Positions 6,913 through 17,210 of a DNA stretch of 64,000 nt are shown one piece after another; position 1 is the stretch's first letter; each line of letters begins with the position of its first letter. The DNA is from Phycisphaerales bacterium (lineage in GTDB: Bacteria > Planctomycetota > Phycisphaerae > Phycisphaerales > UBA5793), in contig JADZAS010000002.1 in assembly GCA_020852515.1 (NCBI GenBank), forward strand, positions 1-64,000, in the 5' to 3' direction. The notes under the pieces are model-generated. The model saw only the letters and a list, made by a program, of their open reading frames with translations. It had not been told where the DNA came from and did no database searches. A program made the translations under genes and the position numbers.

Positions 6913-8553
6913 ATGAAGAAGTCTGCGTTGTCGTTGTGTTTTTTCTCTGCCGGTTGCACGATCCTGATTGCGGCGCTGCCGGTTGCCGGGCAGATCAGCG
7001 GCGTGCGAACGGAGGAGTTGACGGGCGCGTCGTTTGTGCCGCTGCAGTCTTACATCATGGCCGAAGCCGGCGGCGATCTGCTTTTCTTCGGCGGGCTGAG
7101 CGGGATGGGCTTTCACAGCCGGGCTCGCGACGGCCGCACGACGTTTCCCTCGGAAGACTTCAACCGCGAGGTCTACCTCTATGACCTGGACACGCAGACG
7201 ACGCTGTCGGCTTCGATCAGCACGCTGCCCAGCCCGCTGAGCGAGTTTCTCGTCGCCACCAACGCGCAGGGCGTGCAGTACGGCGAGACGCTCTATCTGT
7301 ATGGCGGGTACGGGCCGGCGCCATCGGCGCAGTCGTGGGCGACATGGGACTCGGTCATCCAGATCGATCTCGCGGCGGTGCGGCAGGCGATCCTCGACGG
7401 GGCGGACCTGCCCGAGAGCGCGTTCACCGTGCGCCACAGCGCCGAGGCGCAGGTCGCGGGCGGCGCGATCATCAAGCTCGGCCCCTACTTCGCCCTGGTG
7501 GGCGGCTCGAACTTCACGGGCAACTACGGCGACGAAGCGACCTTCTCCAACGTCTACTCGAACGAGATTCACCTCTTCGACCCGGCGGCGAGTCTCGTCA
7601 ATCCGATCCGCACGTACACCGACGACCAGTACCACCGGCGCGATGGCAACGTGACGCCGGTGATGCTTGGCGCGGCGGGCAACCAGCGTGCGGGCTTTCT
7701 CGTGCACATCGGCGTGTTCAAGCCCGGCAACGAGATCCTGCCGGAAGTGTGGGAGCATCCGCTCATTTTCGATTCGCAGTCGCGGCAGGTGACGCTGGAT
7801 GTCAATTTCACACAGATGATGAACCAGTACGAAGCGCCGCGCGTGAGCTTCCACTCCGCGGCGAGGGGCGAGAACTACATCATCACGCTTGGCGGATTGA
7901 GCGGCGCCAACTGGGACGGCCAGCAGTTCGTGCGCAACATGACGATTCCGTGGGTCATTGACGTAACGATGCTGAAGATGCGCGACAGCGCCGTGGTGAG
8001 CGAGACGGTGGTGGGCGCGACGCTCAAGCCCGTGACCAACGCCGAACTCGTGCCCAATCCTGATCTGCCCCACAATGCGCTGGGGCAGGTGGACTGGGAT
8101 GCGCTGGTGGCCGGTGAAGTGCTGTTGGGGCATTTCTACGGCGGGATCCAGGCGACGAATCCGGGCAACTCGGCGGTGACGGAGGCCTCGCCGCGCGTGT
8201 ACGCGGTGTACGCGACGATCGACAAGTTTGCGCTCAGCGCCACGGCGCTGCATGCCGGCCAGCCGGCGACGCTGAGCGTGACTCGCGCCGATCCGGGGGC
8301 GCGGGTGTATTTTGCATACAGCATGCGCGGCGGCGGGCCGACGTATGTCCCGTCGATCGGAATGAGCGTGGATCTGAGCCAGCCGATCGTGATCGCCGGG
8401 CAGAAGACGGCCGACGCACAGGGCACCGCGGCCCTGACGGTGACGGTTCCTTCGGGCGCGCCGCCGATCGACGTGTGGCTGCAGGCGATTGAGCGCGGCA
8501 GCGGCAACGTCTACACGAAGTCGAACCAGGTTGCTTCGCACATCGAGCCCTGA
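6913..8553 (+). CDS. Secreted Kelch-like beta-propeller protein
   Basis: 546 aa with a signal peptide (residues 1 to about 27, ending ALPVAG). The mature part has Kelch-type blades with di-glycine strands (LLFFGGLSGMG, LYLYGGYG, YIITLGGLSG) over about residues 50-400, so a galactose-oxidase-like beta-propeller is likely. The last about 110 residues form a separate beta-rich module (from FALSATALHAGQPATLSV to the end) that resembles the C-terminus of the VCBS protein at 31948-34521. No catalytic residues can be assigned. Extracytoplasmic location is inferred from the signal peptide. The beta-helix gene follows 30 bp downstream, so the two may be co-transcribed. Confidence 0.7.
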   Translation: MKKSALSLCFFSAGCTILIAALPVAGQISGVRTEELTGASFVPLQSYIMAEAGGDLLFFGGLSGMGFHSRARDGRTTFPSEDFNREVYLYDLDTQTTLSASISTLPSPLSEFLVATNAQGVQYGETLYLYGGYGPAPSAQSWATWDSVIQIDLAAVRQAILDGADLPESAFTVRHSAEAQVAGGAIIKLGPYFALVGGSNFTGNYGDEATFSNVYSNEIHLFDPAASLVNPIRTYTDDQYHRRDGNVTPVMLGAAGNQRAGFLVHIGVFKPGNEILPEVWEHPLIFDSQSRQVTLDVNFTQMMNQYEAPRVSFHSAARGENYIITLGGLSGANWDGQQFVRNMTIPWVIDVTMLKMRDSAVVSETVVGATLKPVTNAELVPNPDLPHNALGQVDWDALVAGEVLLGHFYGGIQATNPGNSAVTEASPRVYAVYATIDKFALSATALHAGQPATLSVTRADPGARVYFAYSMRGGGPTYVPSIGMSVDLSQPIVIAGQKTADAQGTAALTVTVPSGAPPIDVWLQAIERGSGNVYTKSNQVASHIEP

Positions 8554-8583
8554 TCGCCGAGCGGCCGGGGACTACGATGACGC

Positions 8584-10857
8584 ATGAACGCATCATGCTG
8601 CCGTGGCGGCGCTGCCGCCCTGTTCATGTTCCTCGCGGCCGGCTCGTGCATCGCAGTCGGCCCGCCGACGGTCGTCGTCGATCGCGACAATGTTGAGATC
8701 ACGCAGAATTGCTTCATCCGCATCGGCGCAACGCCGATTCCGGATGCCGACGGCAACGGGGTGATTCACGTCAAGGCGAGCGGCATCACGATTGAGTTCC
8801 TCGGCGACGAGGAGGCGCGCGAGATGATGGGCGCGCCCGACGGCACGCCGTGGGACGCGATCACCGGGATCGGGATCATGATCGACGGGCAGCGCGACGT
8901 GACGATCCGCAACGCGCACTGTCATCGCTACAAGGTCGGCATCTATGCCCGGCATGCCGACGGTCTGACGCTGGAGAACTGCGACGTCGCGGGCGGATTT
9001 GCGACGCGGCTGCGATCGACCCCGGCGGCGGAAGATGGGAGCGACTGGCTCTTCCCGCACCACAACGACAATCACGAGTGGGTGAACAACTTCGGCGCGG
9101 GCATCTGCGTCGAGAACTCCGAGCGCATCACCATCAGCGGCTGCTTTGCGCGCCGCAGGCAGAACGGCATCATCATCGACCGGGTAAACAACTCGCGTCT
9201 CTACGACAATGACTGTTCGTTTCTCTCTGGCTGGGGCCTGGCGATGTGGCGCAGCAGCCGCAACGTCATCACGCGCAACGCGTTTGACTTCTGCGTGCGC
9301 GGCTACAGCCACATGGTCTACAACCGCGGACAGGATTCGGCGGGCATCCTGATGTTCGAGCAGTGCAGCGACAACATCATCGCGGAGACCTCGGCCACTC
9401 ACGGCGGAGACGGCTTTTTTGGTTTTGCCGGCCGCGAGGCGCTGGGCGAGGCGCCGCCGCGCGAAGGCATGAGCCAGGCCGAACTGCAGGAGTTCTGCAA
9501 GGCCCGCGGCAACAACAACAACCTGCTCATCAACAACGACTTCTCCTATGCGCCGGCGCACGGCATCGAGATGACCTTCTCGTTCACCAACCGCTTCATC
9601 GGCAACCGCCTCGTCGAGAACGCCATCTGCGGCATCTGGGGCGGCTACTCGCAGAGCACGCTGATTGCCGACAACACTTTTACCAACAACGGCGAGATGG
9701 CCTACGGACTGGAGCGCGGCGGGGTCAACATCGAGCACGGCTTCGCCAACCAGATCATCTCGAATCGGTTCGAGCGCAACAAGTGTGGCGTGCACCTGTG
9801 GACTGATCCCGACGAGGGGCTGGTCAATTCCGCCTGGGGCAAGGCCAACGACGCCGCAGGCTCGAGCAACAACTCGATCACGAGCAACTCGTTTAACGGC
9901 GACGTTCTGGCTATCCAGTTGCGCGAATGCGAAAACACGCACGCCGCAAGGAACACGTTCACGAACGTGGGTAAGGAGATTGAACTGACGGATTCGAGCG
10001 AGCCCGGCGCGCCGCTGTTCATCTCGAGTTTCGACGGCGGGCCGGATTATCCCGTGTTCGGCAAGACGCGGCCGGTGGGCGCGCGGCCGGAACTTCGCGG
10101 CCGCGCCAACATCATCATGACCGAGTGGGGGCCGTGGGATCACGCCGCACCGATGGTGCGATTGAGGTCATCCGGTTCGAGCGGCGACGTGTATGACGTG
10201 TTCGGGGCCGCCGAACCCATGCGGCTGGGCGCTGCGCCGGCGGGGTTCGACGTGCAGGTCGAGGAGACCGGCGAAGGCCGGTACGCGGTCAGCGTGACGC
10301 CGCGGGAGCCGGGCATCGCCTCGTATTCGATCCCGCTGCGAATCGGCGGCGAGTTCGAGACGACGATCGCCGGCACGATCATCCGCACGTCGTGGGACAT
10401 CACGTTCTTCAAGTGGGAGCGCGACGCGACCGACCCGCGCAACGATCTGGAAGCCTGGCGCCGGCTGGCCGGCGGGCCGACGGCGGTGCACCTGGAGGCC
10501 GACAGCCTGACGCTGCCCTTTGCGATGGGCGGACCCAAGGACGTGCGCGGTCTGGGCAAGAATGAAGCACTCGGTGCGCTAGGCTCCGACCTGTTCGGCA
10601 CGATCGCCAGGGCGCGGGTTCCGCTCTCGGCGGGCACCTGGCGGCTGACGACCCGCAGCGACGACGGGGTACGCATCACCGTCAACGGGCCGGGCGTGAA
10701 GGATCAGCGCGTGATCGACAACTGGACCTGGCACGCCCCCACCGTGGACCAGGGCGAGTTCACGCTGAGCCAGGCCGGCGAGGTGCATCTGCTCGTCGAA
10801 CACTTCGAGATCGACGGCTACGCCGTTCTCGAACTGTCGATCGAGAAGGTGCGCTGA
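8584..10857 (+). CDS. Secreted parallel beta-helix protein with PA14-like C-terminus
   Basis: 757 aa with a short signal peptide ending near residue 25. Residues about 90-460 carry parallel beta-helix repeats rich in Asn turns (GIGIMIDGQRDVTIRNAHC, NGIIIDRVNNSRLYDNDC, NNSITSNSF), like NosD-type and pectate-lyase-type right-handed helices. The last about 140 residues (FFKWERDATDP, then RLTTRSDDGVRITVNG and LVEHFEIDGYAVLELSIE) match the pattern of a PA14 carbohydrate-binding beta-barrel. Likely an extracellular polysaccharide-binding or degrading protein, though no lyase active site is evident. It lies downstream of the Kelch-like gene and convergent with the SBBP gene. Confidence 0.75.
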   Translation: MNASCCRGGAAALFMFLAAGSCIAVGPPTVVVDRDNVEITQNCFIRIGATPIPDADGNGVIHVKASGITIEFLGDEEAREMMGAPDGTPWDAITGIGIMIDGQRDVTIRNAHCHRYKVGIYARHADGLTLENCDVAGGFATRLRSTPAAEDGSDWLFPHHNDNHEWVNNFGAGICVENSERITISGCFARRRQNGIIIDRVNNSRLYDNDCSFLSGWGLAMWRSSRNVITRNAFDFCVRGYSHMVYNRGQDSAGILMFEQCSDNIIAETSATHGGDGFFGFAGREALGEAPPREGMSQAELQEFCKARGNNNNLLINNDFSYAPAHGIEMTFSFTNRFIGNRLVENAICGIWGGYSQSTLIADNTFTNNGEMAYGLERGGVNIEHGFANQIISNRFERNKCGVHLWTDPDEGLVNSAWGKANDAAGSSNNSITSNSFNGDVLAIQLRECENTHAARNTFTNVGKEIELTDSSEPGAPLFISSFDGGPDYPVFGKTRPVGARPELRGRANIIMTEWGPWDHAAPMVRLRSSGSSGDVYDVFGAAEPMRLGAAPAGFDVQVEETGEGRYAVSVTPREPGIASYSIPLRIGGEFETTIAGTIIRTSWDITFFKWERDATDPRNDLEAWRRLAGGPTAVHLEADSLTLPFAMGGPKDVRGLGKNEALGALGSDLFGTIARARVPLSAGTWRLTTRSDDGVRITVNGPGVKDQRVIDNWTWHAPTVDQGEFTLSQAGEVHLLVEHFEIDGYAVLELSIEKVR

Positions 10858-10883
10858 TCGAACGGGGCTGCGGCGGGCGCGGT

Positions 10884-13247
10884 TCATTGTACTGGTGCGA
10901 CACCGCTGATCCGGCATGTCGCCAAGTCCAGCAGCTGCAGATAGCCCCCGCACGCTTCCGGGCCGACCTCGCCGAACAAGGTGCGCGCGCCTGTTGGCCC
11001 GGACGATCCGATGTAGACGACGCGCAACTGCGTTTCCCCGAGTCCAAGCACCGTCCCCGCGCAGGGTCGCCCATTGGGAATGACGAACAAACCGGTGTCG
11101 CGAGCAAAGAGCAGCGCGATACGGCTGTCGGGCGTGGCGCCCGACCATGCAACGCTCGCTGAACCGCCCTTGGGGCAGGTGGCGGAAACGGACAGGCTCA
11201 GCCGGTTGAGGGAAACGCGCAAGACGAAGCCATCGGATAACCCGCCTCGATAGGAGTTGGTCCGCCCGATGAAGTCTCTCGAGTCGGTGTTTCCCGCTAT
11301 CACTGGGTGTCCGTCGAGCCCGGGCGCGATCCCGTTGGCACTTTCGTCTCGGAATCCACCCAGGAAGACCATGGATCGTGACTCGCCGCGCGTATCCAGG
11401 GTGAGCAGAAAGGCGTCTTCAAAGCCGCCGAAAAAGGAGTTCATGCGCCCATCGAAATCTTCCGAATCAGTCTTGCCGGCGACCAGAATGCCATAGGGTG
11501 GATCAAGAGTGATCGCGTGCGCGTAATCAGAGTTCTGCCCTCCCAGGTAGGTCATCCACTCGACGGCGCCGCCGGGCTGCAACTTGAGTACGAAGCCATC
11601 CGGGCCTTGTGAGTACTCGTTGTTCCGTCCTTCAAAGTCGTCCGAGGTGGTATTGCCCGCGACGAAGGTATTTCCCTCGCCGTCGATGACGGTTCGAGAG
11701 CCGCGCTCGGTGCGCGCCCCGCCAAGATATGTCGCCCAGTCGATCGCGCCCTCCCCGTCGAGCATGGCCAGAAACGCATCCTCCGATCCGCCGTGGTAGT
11801 GGTTGATGCGACCTTCGAGATCGGCCGAGTTGGTCCAGCCCGTCACGGCGACCCCTCCGTCGCTGCATGCCCCCAGACCGGCGGCGGTATCTGTGTTCTC
11901 TCCTCCGAGGTAAGTCGCCCACCTGACCGTACCGTCCGGCCTGATGCTGGTGACAAAGCCGTCGTAGCCGCCGTGGCGATCATTGGTTTTCCCCGGAAGA
12001 TCGAGTGAAATGGTCCAGCCGGCCACGAACGCTCCGTCAGCGGTCGCCGCGGTGGCGATCCCCTGCTCGGTGTAAGTACCGCCGACATAGGTCATCCACA
12101 AGAGCTGCCCCTCGGAATTCAGTTTGACGAGGAAAGCATCCGAGTTGCCACTCATCGCGTTGATTCGCCCATCGAAGTCTTCTGAGATCGTGGAGCCACA
12201 GACATGGATGGAACCCAGCCCGTCTGTGGCGATGTCTTCCGCATCATCATCCGCGGTGCCACCCAGGTATGCAGTCCACGCCAGCTCGCCGGACGGCGTC
12301 AGTTTGGAGACGAATGCATCGGTGTACCCGCCAAAGAACGAATTTCTTCGTCCCTCGAAGTCGATGGATTCGGTGACGCCGGCGATGTACGCGTTGCCGA
12401 GGTCATCCGTCACAACGCTCCGGATATAGTCGTAGCCGGCGCCTCCGACATAGACCATCCACTCGAGCGTCGGATCGATGATGAGATCACGCGTTGCATC
12501 GACCGGGCCTTCGAGCATGATCGAGCACGTCCGATCGTCGGCAAGGTGGAATCGAGCGCGGACCTCCACCCGCGATCCATCCACCTGCTGCCAGGCCATG
12601 GGCGCCGTGTCAGCAAGGGAACCGAGAGCGGTCTCTACGACGAGGTTGCCGCCGCCGTCGATGCAGAGCGGTCCCACTCCGTCGTAGGCGATGCGGATCT
12701 GTGACCAGTCGCTTCCGGGCGCGACGTGGAATTCGTACTTGAGAATTCCGGCATGGTCTTCCGTGACGTACAGATCAACTCCGTCGTACAGATTCGGATA
12801 AACGATTCTCGAATAGGAGCGGACATTGCAGGCGCGATTTCGCCCCGCGCCACCGACGAAATAATGCCGCACGGAGTCGAGCGGCTGCTCGCCAACCGGC
12901 TCAACGCGATGCGAACCCGGAAAGGACACCGCGATCACGGTCTGCGCGGATTCGCCAGAGTCCTGCGCCCCATCCGCCTGCGACCCCGCGAGTTCCGCCG
13001 CCGCGCCGCCAGGCGCGTGGGGTGGTCTCATGTGCAAAGTCAGCGAGGATTCGCGCAGCGCAACGTCGAGTCCCCGGGCGCGCAACGCGTAGAGCACCTG
13101 CGCATCCGGCCACTGCCCCTGGTTGGGTGCGAAGCCGGCGGCGGTCACGCCGGCGCGAGCGGGCTCGGCTGGAGTCAGTTCCTGCCCGGTCGCCGCGAGC
13201 GGAAGGCCACACTGGACAACAAGAAGTGCGATGCAGCCGGTGCGCAT
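10884..13247 (-). CDS. Secreted SBBP-repeat protein with DUF7948-like N-terminus
   Basis: 787 aa. Start at 13247 is chosen because AGGAGGGA lies just upstream and a signal peptide (MRTGCIALLVVQCGLPLAAT) begins there; the open frame extends 52 codons further with no signal. Residues about 30-240 match the domain that precedes SBBP repeats (APNQGQWPDAQVLYALRARG...). At least seven SBBP beta-propeller blades follow, each with a W-x-x-Y-L/V-G-G strand (YVGGAGYDY, YLGGTADDDAEDI, YLGGENTDTAAG). The last about 100 residues carry four cysteines (CPKGG, PCAGTVLGLG, EACGGYLQ, TCRISGV) and match the free-standing twin proteins at 41084 and 41699. Likely a cell-surface or secreted protein; ligand unknown. 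Confidence 0.8.
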   Translation of the reverse strand: MRTGCIALLVVQCGLPLAATGQELTPAEPARAGVTAAGFAPNQGQWPDAQVLYALRARGLDVALRESSLTLHMRPPHAPGGAAAELAGSQADGAQDSGESAQTVIAVSFPGSHRVEPVGEQPLDSVRHYFVGGAGRNRACNVRSYSRIVYPNLYDGVDLYVTEDHAGILKYEFHVAPGSDWSQIRIAYDGVGPLCIDGGGNLVVETALGSLADTAPMAWQQVDGSRVEVRARFHLADDRTCSIMLEGPVDATRDLIIDPTLEWMVYVGGAGYDYIRSVVTDDLGNAYIAGVTESIDFEGRRNSFFGGYTDAFVSKLTPSGELAWTAYLGGTADDDAEDIATDGLGSIHVCGSTISEDFDGRINAMSGNSDAFLVKLNSEGQLLWMTYVGGTYTEQGIATAATADGAFVAGWTISLDLPGKTNDRHGGYDGFVTSIRPDGTVRWATYLGGENTDTAAGLGACSDGGVAVTGWTNSADLEGRINHYHGGSEDAFLAMLDGEGAIDWATYLGGARTERGSRTVIDGEGNTFVAGNTTSDDFEGRNNEYSQGPDGFVLKLQPGGAVEWMTYLGGQNSDYAHAITLDPPYGILVAGKTDSEDFDGRMNSFFGGFEDAFLLTLDTRGESRSMVFLGGFRDESANGIAPGLDGHPVIAGNTDSRDFIGRTNSYRGGLSDGFVLRVSLNRLSLSVSATCPKGGSASVAWSGATPDSRIALLFARDTGLFVIPNGRPCAGTVLGLGETQLRVVYIGSSGPTGARTLFGEVGPEACGGYLQLLDLATCRISGVAPVQ

Positions 13248-13536
13248 GCCGGTCCCTCCTGCAAGCCGTAGCAACTTTGAAGGGATTCTAACCGGAATCC
13301 TGGTTGAACCGGCCGGGAATTCGTCCCGAAATCTGAGTTCAAGCGGCAAGGACGCTCCGCCCGGCGCATCTGTATCTCCGAGTCGAGCCGGTCCGGATGG
13401 CAAACTTGCTCGACCGGCGGGCGGGCCTTACGCTTGACGTTGCGGAAACAGCGTTGCCCCTCAGGGCAGCCACGAGCGTTCTTCAGCAGATGAATCGGCC
13501 GACGCGTCGCGCCGGTGGCTCACACGGGAGTTCGAC

Positions 13537-14892
13537 ATGCATCCACATCCGCGCACGCGGCGCAGACCGGTCCTGCGGGCGACGTCCCTGCTCCTCGCGG
13601 CGGCGCTGACGGCCATCGCCGCGCCCGGCGCGATCGCGCAGGTTGAAACGCCCCCGCCCGGCGCCAGGCAGGGCGACCCGCCCGTCGCCGACGAACCGGG
13701 CCAGAGCCTCATCATCATGAACGACGGCCGGCGCTTCCGCGGGCGGATCAAAGATAAGGATCGCTTCGAACTGGTGCTCGAGATCGCCGGGATCGACACG
13801 CGCTTCAAAATCGCCGACATCCTCGACATCGTGCCGCTCAAGACGTTCGACGAGTATTACGACGAACTGAAGAACTCGATCCGGCCTGACGATTACGCCC
13901 AGCGGCTGCGCTTCTGCCAGTGGATCTACAGCCGGCGCCGACTCGAACTGGCCGCGACCGAACTGGAGGAACTGCTCGACGACAACCCGCGCCTGGAAGA
14001 GGCGCGCGAACTGCTGCGGGTCGTCAACGCAGCCATCGAACTCGAAGACAAGCAAGCCGAAGCACAGCGCGAGGCGGAGGCGGGAGGCGCCCAGCCCGAG
14101 CCAGGCGCTCAGCCTGGCGGCCGTCTCTCGCCGACCATGCTGCTCAGCGACGACGATGTGAATCTCATTCGGGTTTACGAGATCGATCTGAATAACCCGC
14201 CGCCGCTGCTCATCCGGCGATCGACGGTCGAGCGGCTGCTGAGCGAGTACGCGACGTCGGACCTCATGCCCACCACGCCCGAGGGCAAGAAGGCCTACTT
14301 CCGCCGCGATCCGGTCGAGATCCTCACCGACATCTTCCGCCTCCAGGCGCGCGACCTCTATGGCGAAGTGCGCGTGCGCGGCGAGCCCGTGTCGCTCAAC
14401 AAGTTCCGCCTCAACGTGCACAACACCTGGCTGATGAACTCGTGCGCGACCAACCAGTGCCACGGGGGGCTCGAGGCCGGGCAGTTCTTCCTGTTCAACA
14501 AGCAGTCGCACACCGCCAATACGGTCTACACCAACCTGCTTATCCTCGAACGCACGAGACTCCACGGCGAGCCGATGATCAACTACGACCGACCCGAGCG
14601 GTCCCCCCTGCTCCAACTCGGCCTGCCGCGCGACCGCTCGATCTACCCGCACCCCGACGTTGACCGCTGGCAGCCGGCGTTTCGCGACCAGGCGGATGTG
14701 AAGTTCACGCGGGCAGTGGACTGGATGCGTTCGATGTACGCCCCCCGGCCGGACTACCCCATCGTGTACGAGCCTCCCATGGTGGTTTTCGATCTGGACC
14801 ACGCCCGGGTGGAACCTCGTGAAATCGAGGGCCAGGACGGCTCGAACCAGCCGCCTCCGGGGCCGGGCGAGACGGACAAACCGTCGCGGTAG
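13537..14892 (+). CDS. Secreted protein with CX4CH heme-like motif
   Basis: 451 aa with a signal peptide (to about residue 35). Residues about 56-100 form a small SH3/Sm-like beta segment (IIMNDGRRFRGRIKDKDRFE...ADILDIVPL). Residues 115-190 are helical and end in an Ala/Glu/Gln-rich linker. The C-terminal half has a conserved-looking domain with CATNQCHGG at 303-311. Cys303, Cys308 and His309 form a CX4CH pattern, which can bind heme c in some cytochromes but differs from standard CXXCH. Similar motifs occur in planctomycete cytochrome-like proteins. Whether heme is attached is unproved. Divergent from the SBBP gene, with a 289-bp intergenic region between them. Confidence 0.6.
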   Translation: MHPHPRTRRRPVLRATSLLLAAALTAIAAPGAIAQVETPPPGARQGDPPVADEPGQSLIIMNDGRRFRGRIKDKDRFELVLEIAGIDTRFKIADILDIVPLKTFDEYYDELKNSIRPDDYAQRLRFCQWIYSRRRLELAATELEELLDDNPRLEEARELLRVVNAAIELEDKQAEAQREAEAGGAQPEPGAQPGGRLSPTMLLSDDDVNLIRVYEIDLNNPPPLLIRRSTVERLLSEYATSDLMPTTPEGKKAYFRRDPVEILTDIFRLQARDLYGEVRVRGEPVSLNKFRLNVHNTWLMNSCATNQCHGGLEAGQFFLFNKQSHTANTVYTNLLILERTRLHGEPMINYDRPERSPLLQLGLPRDRSIYPHPDVDRWQPAFRDQADVKFTRAVDWMRSMYAPRPDYPIVYEPPMVVFDLDHARVEPREIEGQDGSNQPPPGPGETDKPSR

Positions 14893-14893
14893 A

Positions 14894-14913
14894 CCCGCCC
14901 GGGAGGGGGCGGG
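14894..14913 (+). terminator. Possible GC hairpin after the CX4CH gene
   Basis: CCCGCCC (14894-14900) pairs with GGGCGGG (14907-14913) across a 6-nt loop immediately after the stop codon. There is no T-run, so this is weak evidence for termination. Confidence 0.3.
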
Positions 14914-15043
14914 GCGCGATCCCTGCGGCGGGAACCGCGCTACACTAGACTCTTTGTGGGTGGTGCTTCGCGGCGCGATCGGCGCGGCGACGCGCGGAGA
15001 TCGACGACGCACTTGACGGACCATACCGACGAAAGGCCCGCGA

Positions 15044-17176
15044 ATGATGGAACTTACGACTTCGGGTGCCCGCCTGCTCGCCGTGGGCGCGCTGATGGCG
15101 CTGCCTCTGTCCGGCTGCAAGAACGAGTCCGGCGAAGCGCGCAACACGGCGCAGGAGCAGCTCGAAAAGGCGTCCGAGCAGATCCAGACCTACACGCTCA
15201 AGGACGCCTATCCGACGCCGATGACGCCCGAGCAGACCGAGTGGCTCAGAGGCGATGAACAGGCGCAGTCCGTCGGCAACGCCAGCCAATTCAATCCGAT
15301 GGACCAGGCCGCGTCTGGTCTGACTGATATCAAGGACACCCTCAGCGCGGGCAGCGCCGGAGGCGCGCTCACCGAGCAGAAGGCCGCCAGCGCCGCACTG
15401 CGCACCGGCGCGAACCTCGGCCTGGCGCGGCTGCACCTTGAGGAAGCGAGCCGCGCCGACGCGTCAGTGCAGAACGCCATCTCGCTGGCCAACTCGCACA
15501 TCGGCGCCGTACTCGAACTGCAGGCCATCGTCGCCGCCAACGCCGCGTACGACCCTTCGGCGGCGCTGCGGCAGATTGACAGCCAGGCGCAGGACGCCCG
15601 CACCCGCCTTGCGGAGCAGCAGGGCAAGGTATCGAAGTTGAGAGAGCAGATCGATGCGCTGCAGTCGCGCATCGCTGCAGAGACGCGCAAGATTAACGAA
15701 TTCGGCGAGCAGGCGGCGGTGCAGCGCGAAGCGGCGCTGGCGGCGCCGCTGGATCAGCGCATCGCCAAGCTCGAAGCCGCCGCCGCCGTAGCGCGGCAGG
15801 CTGACAGCCACCAGGTCGCCGCCGCCAACCTCGAGGCGCAGGTGGATGTGCTTCAGCCGGAACTCGCCCGAGCCCAGCAGTACGTGCTGCAGGCGGAGGG
15901 AGAACTCAAGGACCTCGACGCGGCCCGGGCCCGCATTAAGGCGCGCCAGCAGGAAGTCGCCGCCGAGGGCGTGCAACTCCAGGCCGATTTGCGCCAGGCC
16001 GTCGAAGAATTCAACGCGGTCTACCAGCCGCTGACGATCCAGTTCGAGACCGGCCTCATGCCGCTGTTCGAATCCGCCCGGCAGGCGGCTGAAGCGGCCC
16101 TGGCTGATTCGCGCCAGGCGGGGCCTGGCGGCGGGCGCACCGCGCAGGCGCAGCAGGCGCTGGGGCAGGTGCTTTGGCGGCAGGCGATAAGCATCGAGTC
16201 GTTCGCGCAACTGGTTCATCGCGTAGCCCAGCACGCCGAGGCCCTCGGGCGCGGCGGCGAGGATGCCGCGATGGCGGCGGCGCTGGATGCGCAGGCCAAG
16301 GAAGCGCGTGACGGCGCCGAGGCGGCCCTGAAAGAGGCGCTCGACGCGATTCCCGAATCCGGCCGCACCGAACAGGAAACCGCCGCGAACCAGAACCTCG
16401 CCGCGATGATTCGCCAGAGCCTGGAATACATCACGGGCGAGGCGGTTGCTGAAGTGCGCGACCTGACGGAACTGGCCGAGACGGTGCCGACGGTCGAAGA
16501 GCCGATCGTGGACACCGGCAGCCCGCTGGGGCTGCTGCAGCGCGCCAAGGCGATCTCGGAGTCGGGACGCTTCGGCGAAGTCCCGTCTCTCGTTTTGGTG
16601 ACGACGCCGCAACAGCAAGCCGCCATCGACGCATTCGAGAAGGTGAGCGGAGCAGCATCCAAGTTGAGTGAGGCAAGTGCCCAGCAATTCGGCGTACCAC
16701 TCAGCGAACTCATGGCGGATCCGCGATTTGAGGATGAGATCCAGCGTCTGGCTGGCTCGAATCCTGCCGCTGGCGCCGTTGGGCTGATGCTTCCGATGAT
16801 GATGCAGTTGCTTTCCGGCGGCTTGCCGGACTTAAGCGATGTCGATTTGGACAGCGTCACCTTCTCGTACGACAACGCTCGCACGACTGCCTGGACGGAC
16901 GACGTTCCCGAACTGGCGGGCCAGAACTTCGTCAGCAAAGACGGCCAATGGTACTTTCAAGCACCAGAAATCCCACAGGAGTCGATGGCGGGCATCAGTG
17001 CAGTGATTGATCCACTCGCATCGGCGATGGAAAGCGTTGCCACCCGCACGACCAACAATGAGTTTGTTGATGAGTGGATAATGGTCAGCGCTCTTTTGGA
17101 GGAATGGGCTCGGGCTCTCCAGGTGCCCGAGGGAATGAATCCCGGCGGCGTGGGGCGCAATCGCGGCGGCGGTTGA
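15044..17176 (+). CDS. Large coiled-coil lipoprotein
   Basis: 710 aa, with a lipoprotein signal ending in the lipobox LSGC (Cys25 from ATG 15044; a second ATG at 15047 is equally possible). Residues about 30-420 are almost entirely Ala/Gln/Glu/Arg-rich and predicted to form long coiled coils (QIDALQSRIAAETRKINEFG, QAEGELKDLDAARARIKARQ). The C-terminal about 250 residues are less repetitive and end in a Gly-rich tail. No enzymatic motif is visible. It probably sits on a membrane facing the periplasm as a structural or scaffolding protein. The orientation is shared with nadB, about 250 bp downstream, but the gap contains a large palindrome. Confidence 0.7.
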   Translation: MMELTTSGARLLAVGALMALPLSGCKNESGEARNTAQEQLEKASEQIQTYTLKDAYPTPMTPEQTEWLRGDEQAQSVGNASQFNPMDQAASGLTDIKDTLSAGSAGGALTEQKAASAALRTGANLGLARLHLEEASRADASVQNAISLANSHIGAVLELQAIVAANAAYDPSAALRQIDSQAQDARTRLAEQQGKVSKLREQIDALQSRIAAETRKINEFGEQAAVQREAALAAPLDQRIAKLEAAAAVARQADSHQVAAANLEAQVDVLQPELARAQQYVLQAEGELKDLDAARARIKARQQEVAAEGVQLQADLRQAVEEFNAVYQPLTIQFETGLMPLFESARQAAEAALADSRQAGPGGGRTAQAQQALGQVLWRQAISIESFAQLVHRVAQHAEALGRGGEDAAMAAALDAQAKEARDGAEAALKEALDAIPESGRTEQETAANQNLAAMIRQSLEYITGEAVAEVRDLTELAETVPTVEEPIVDTGSPLGLLQRAKAISESGRFGEVPSLVLVTTPQQQAAIDAFEKVSGAASKLSEASAQQFGVPLSELMADPRFEDEIQRLAGSNPAAGAVGLMLPMMMQLLSGGLPDLSDVDLDSVTFSYDNARTTAWTDDVPELAGQNFVSKDGQWYFQAPEIPQESMAGISAVIDPLASAMESVATRTTNNEFVDEWIMVSALLEEWARALQVPEGMNPGGVGRNRGGG

Positions 17177-17210
17177 GGCGCGGACTGCCGGAGAGCGCGT
17201 ATGGAATGGA

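Noticed and set aside
6769-8541. 590-codon open frame opposite the Kelch-like gene
   Set aside because: Arg/His/Val-rich shadow; the plus strand has a signal peptide and regular beta-propeller motifs.
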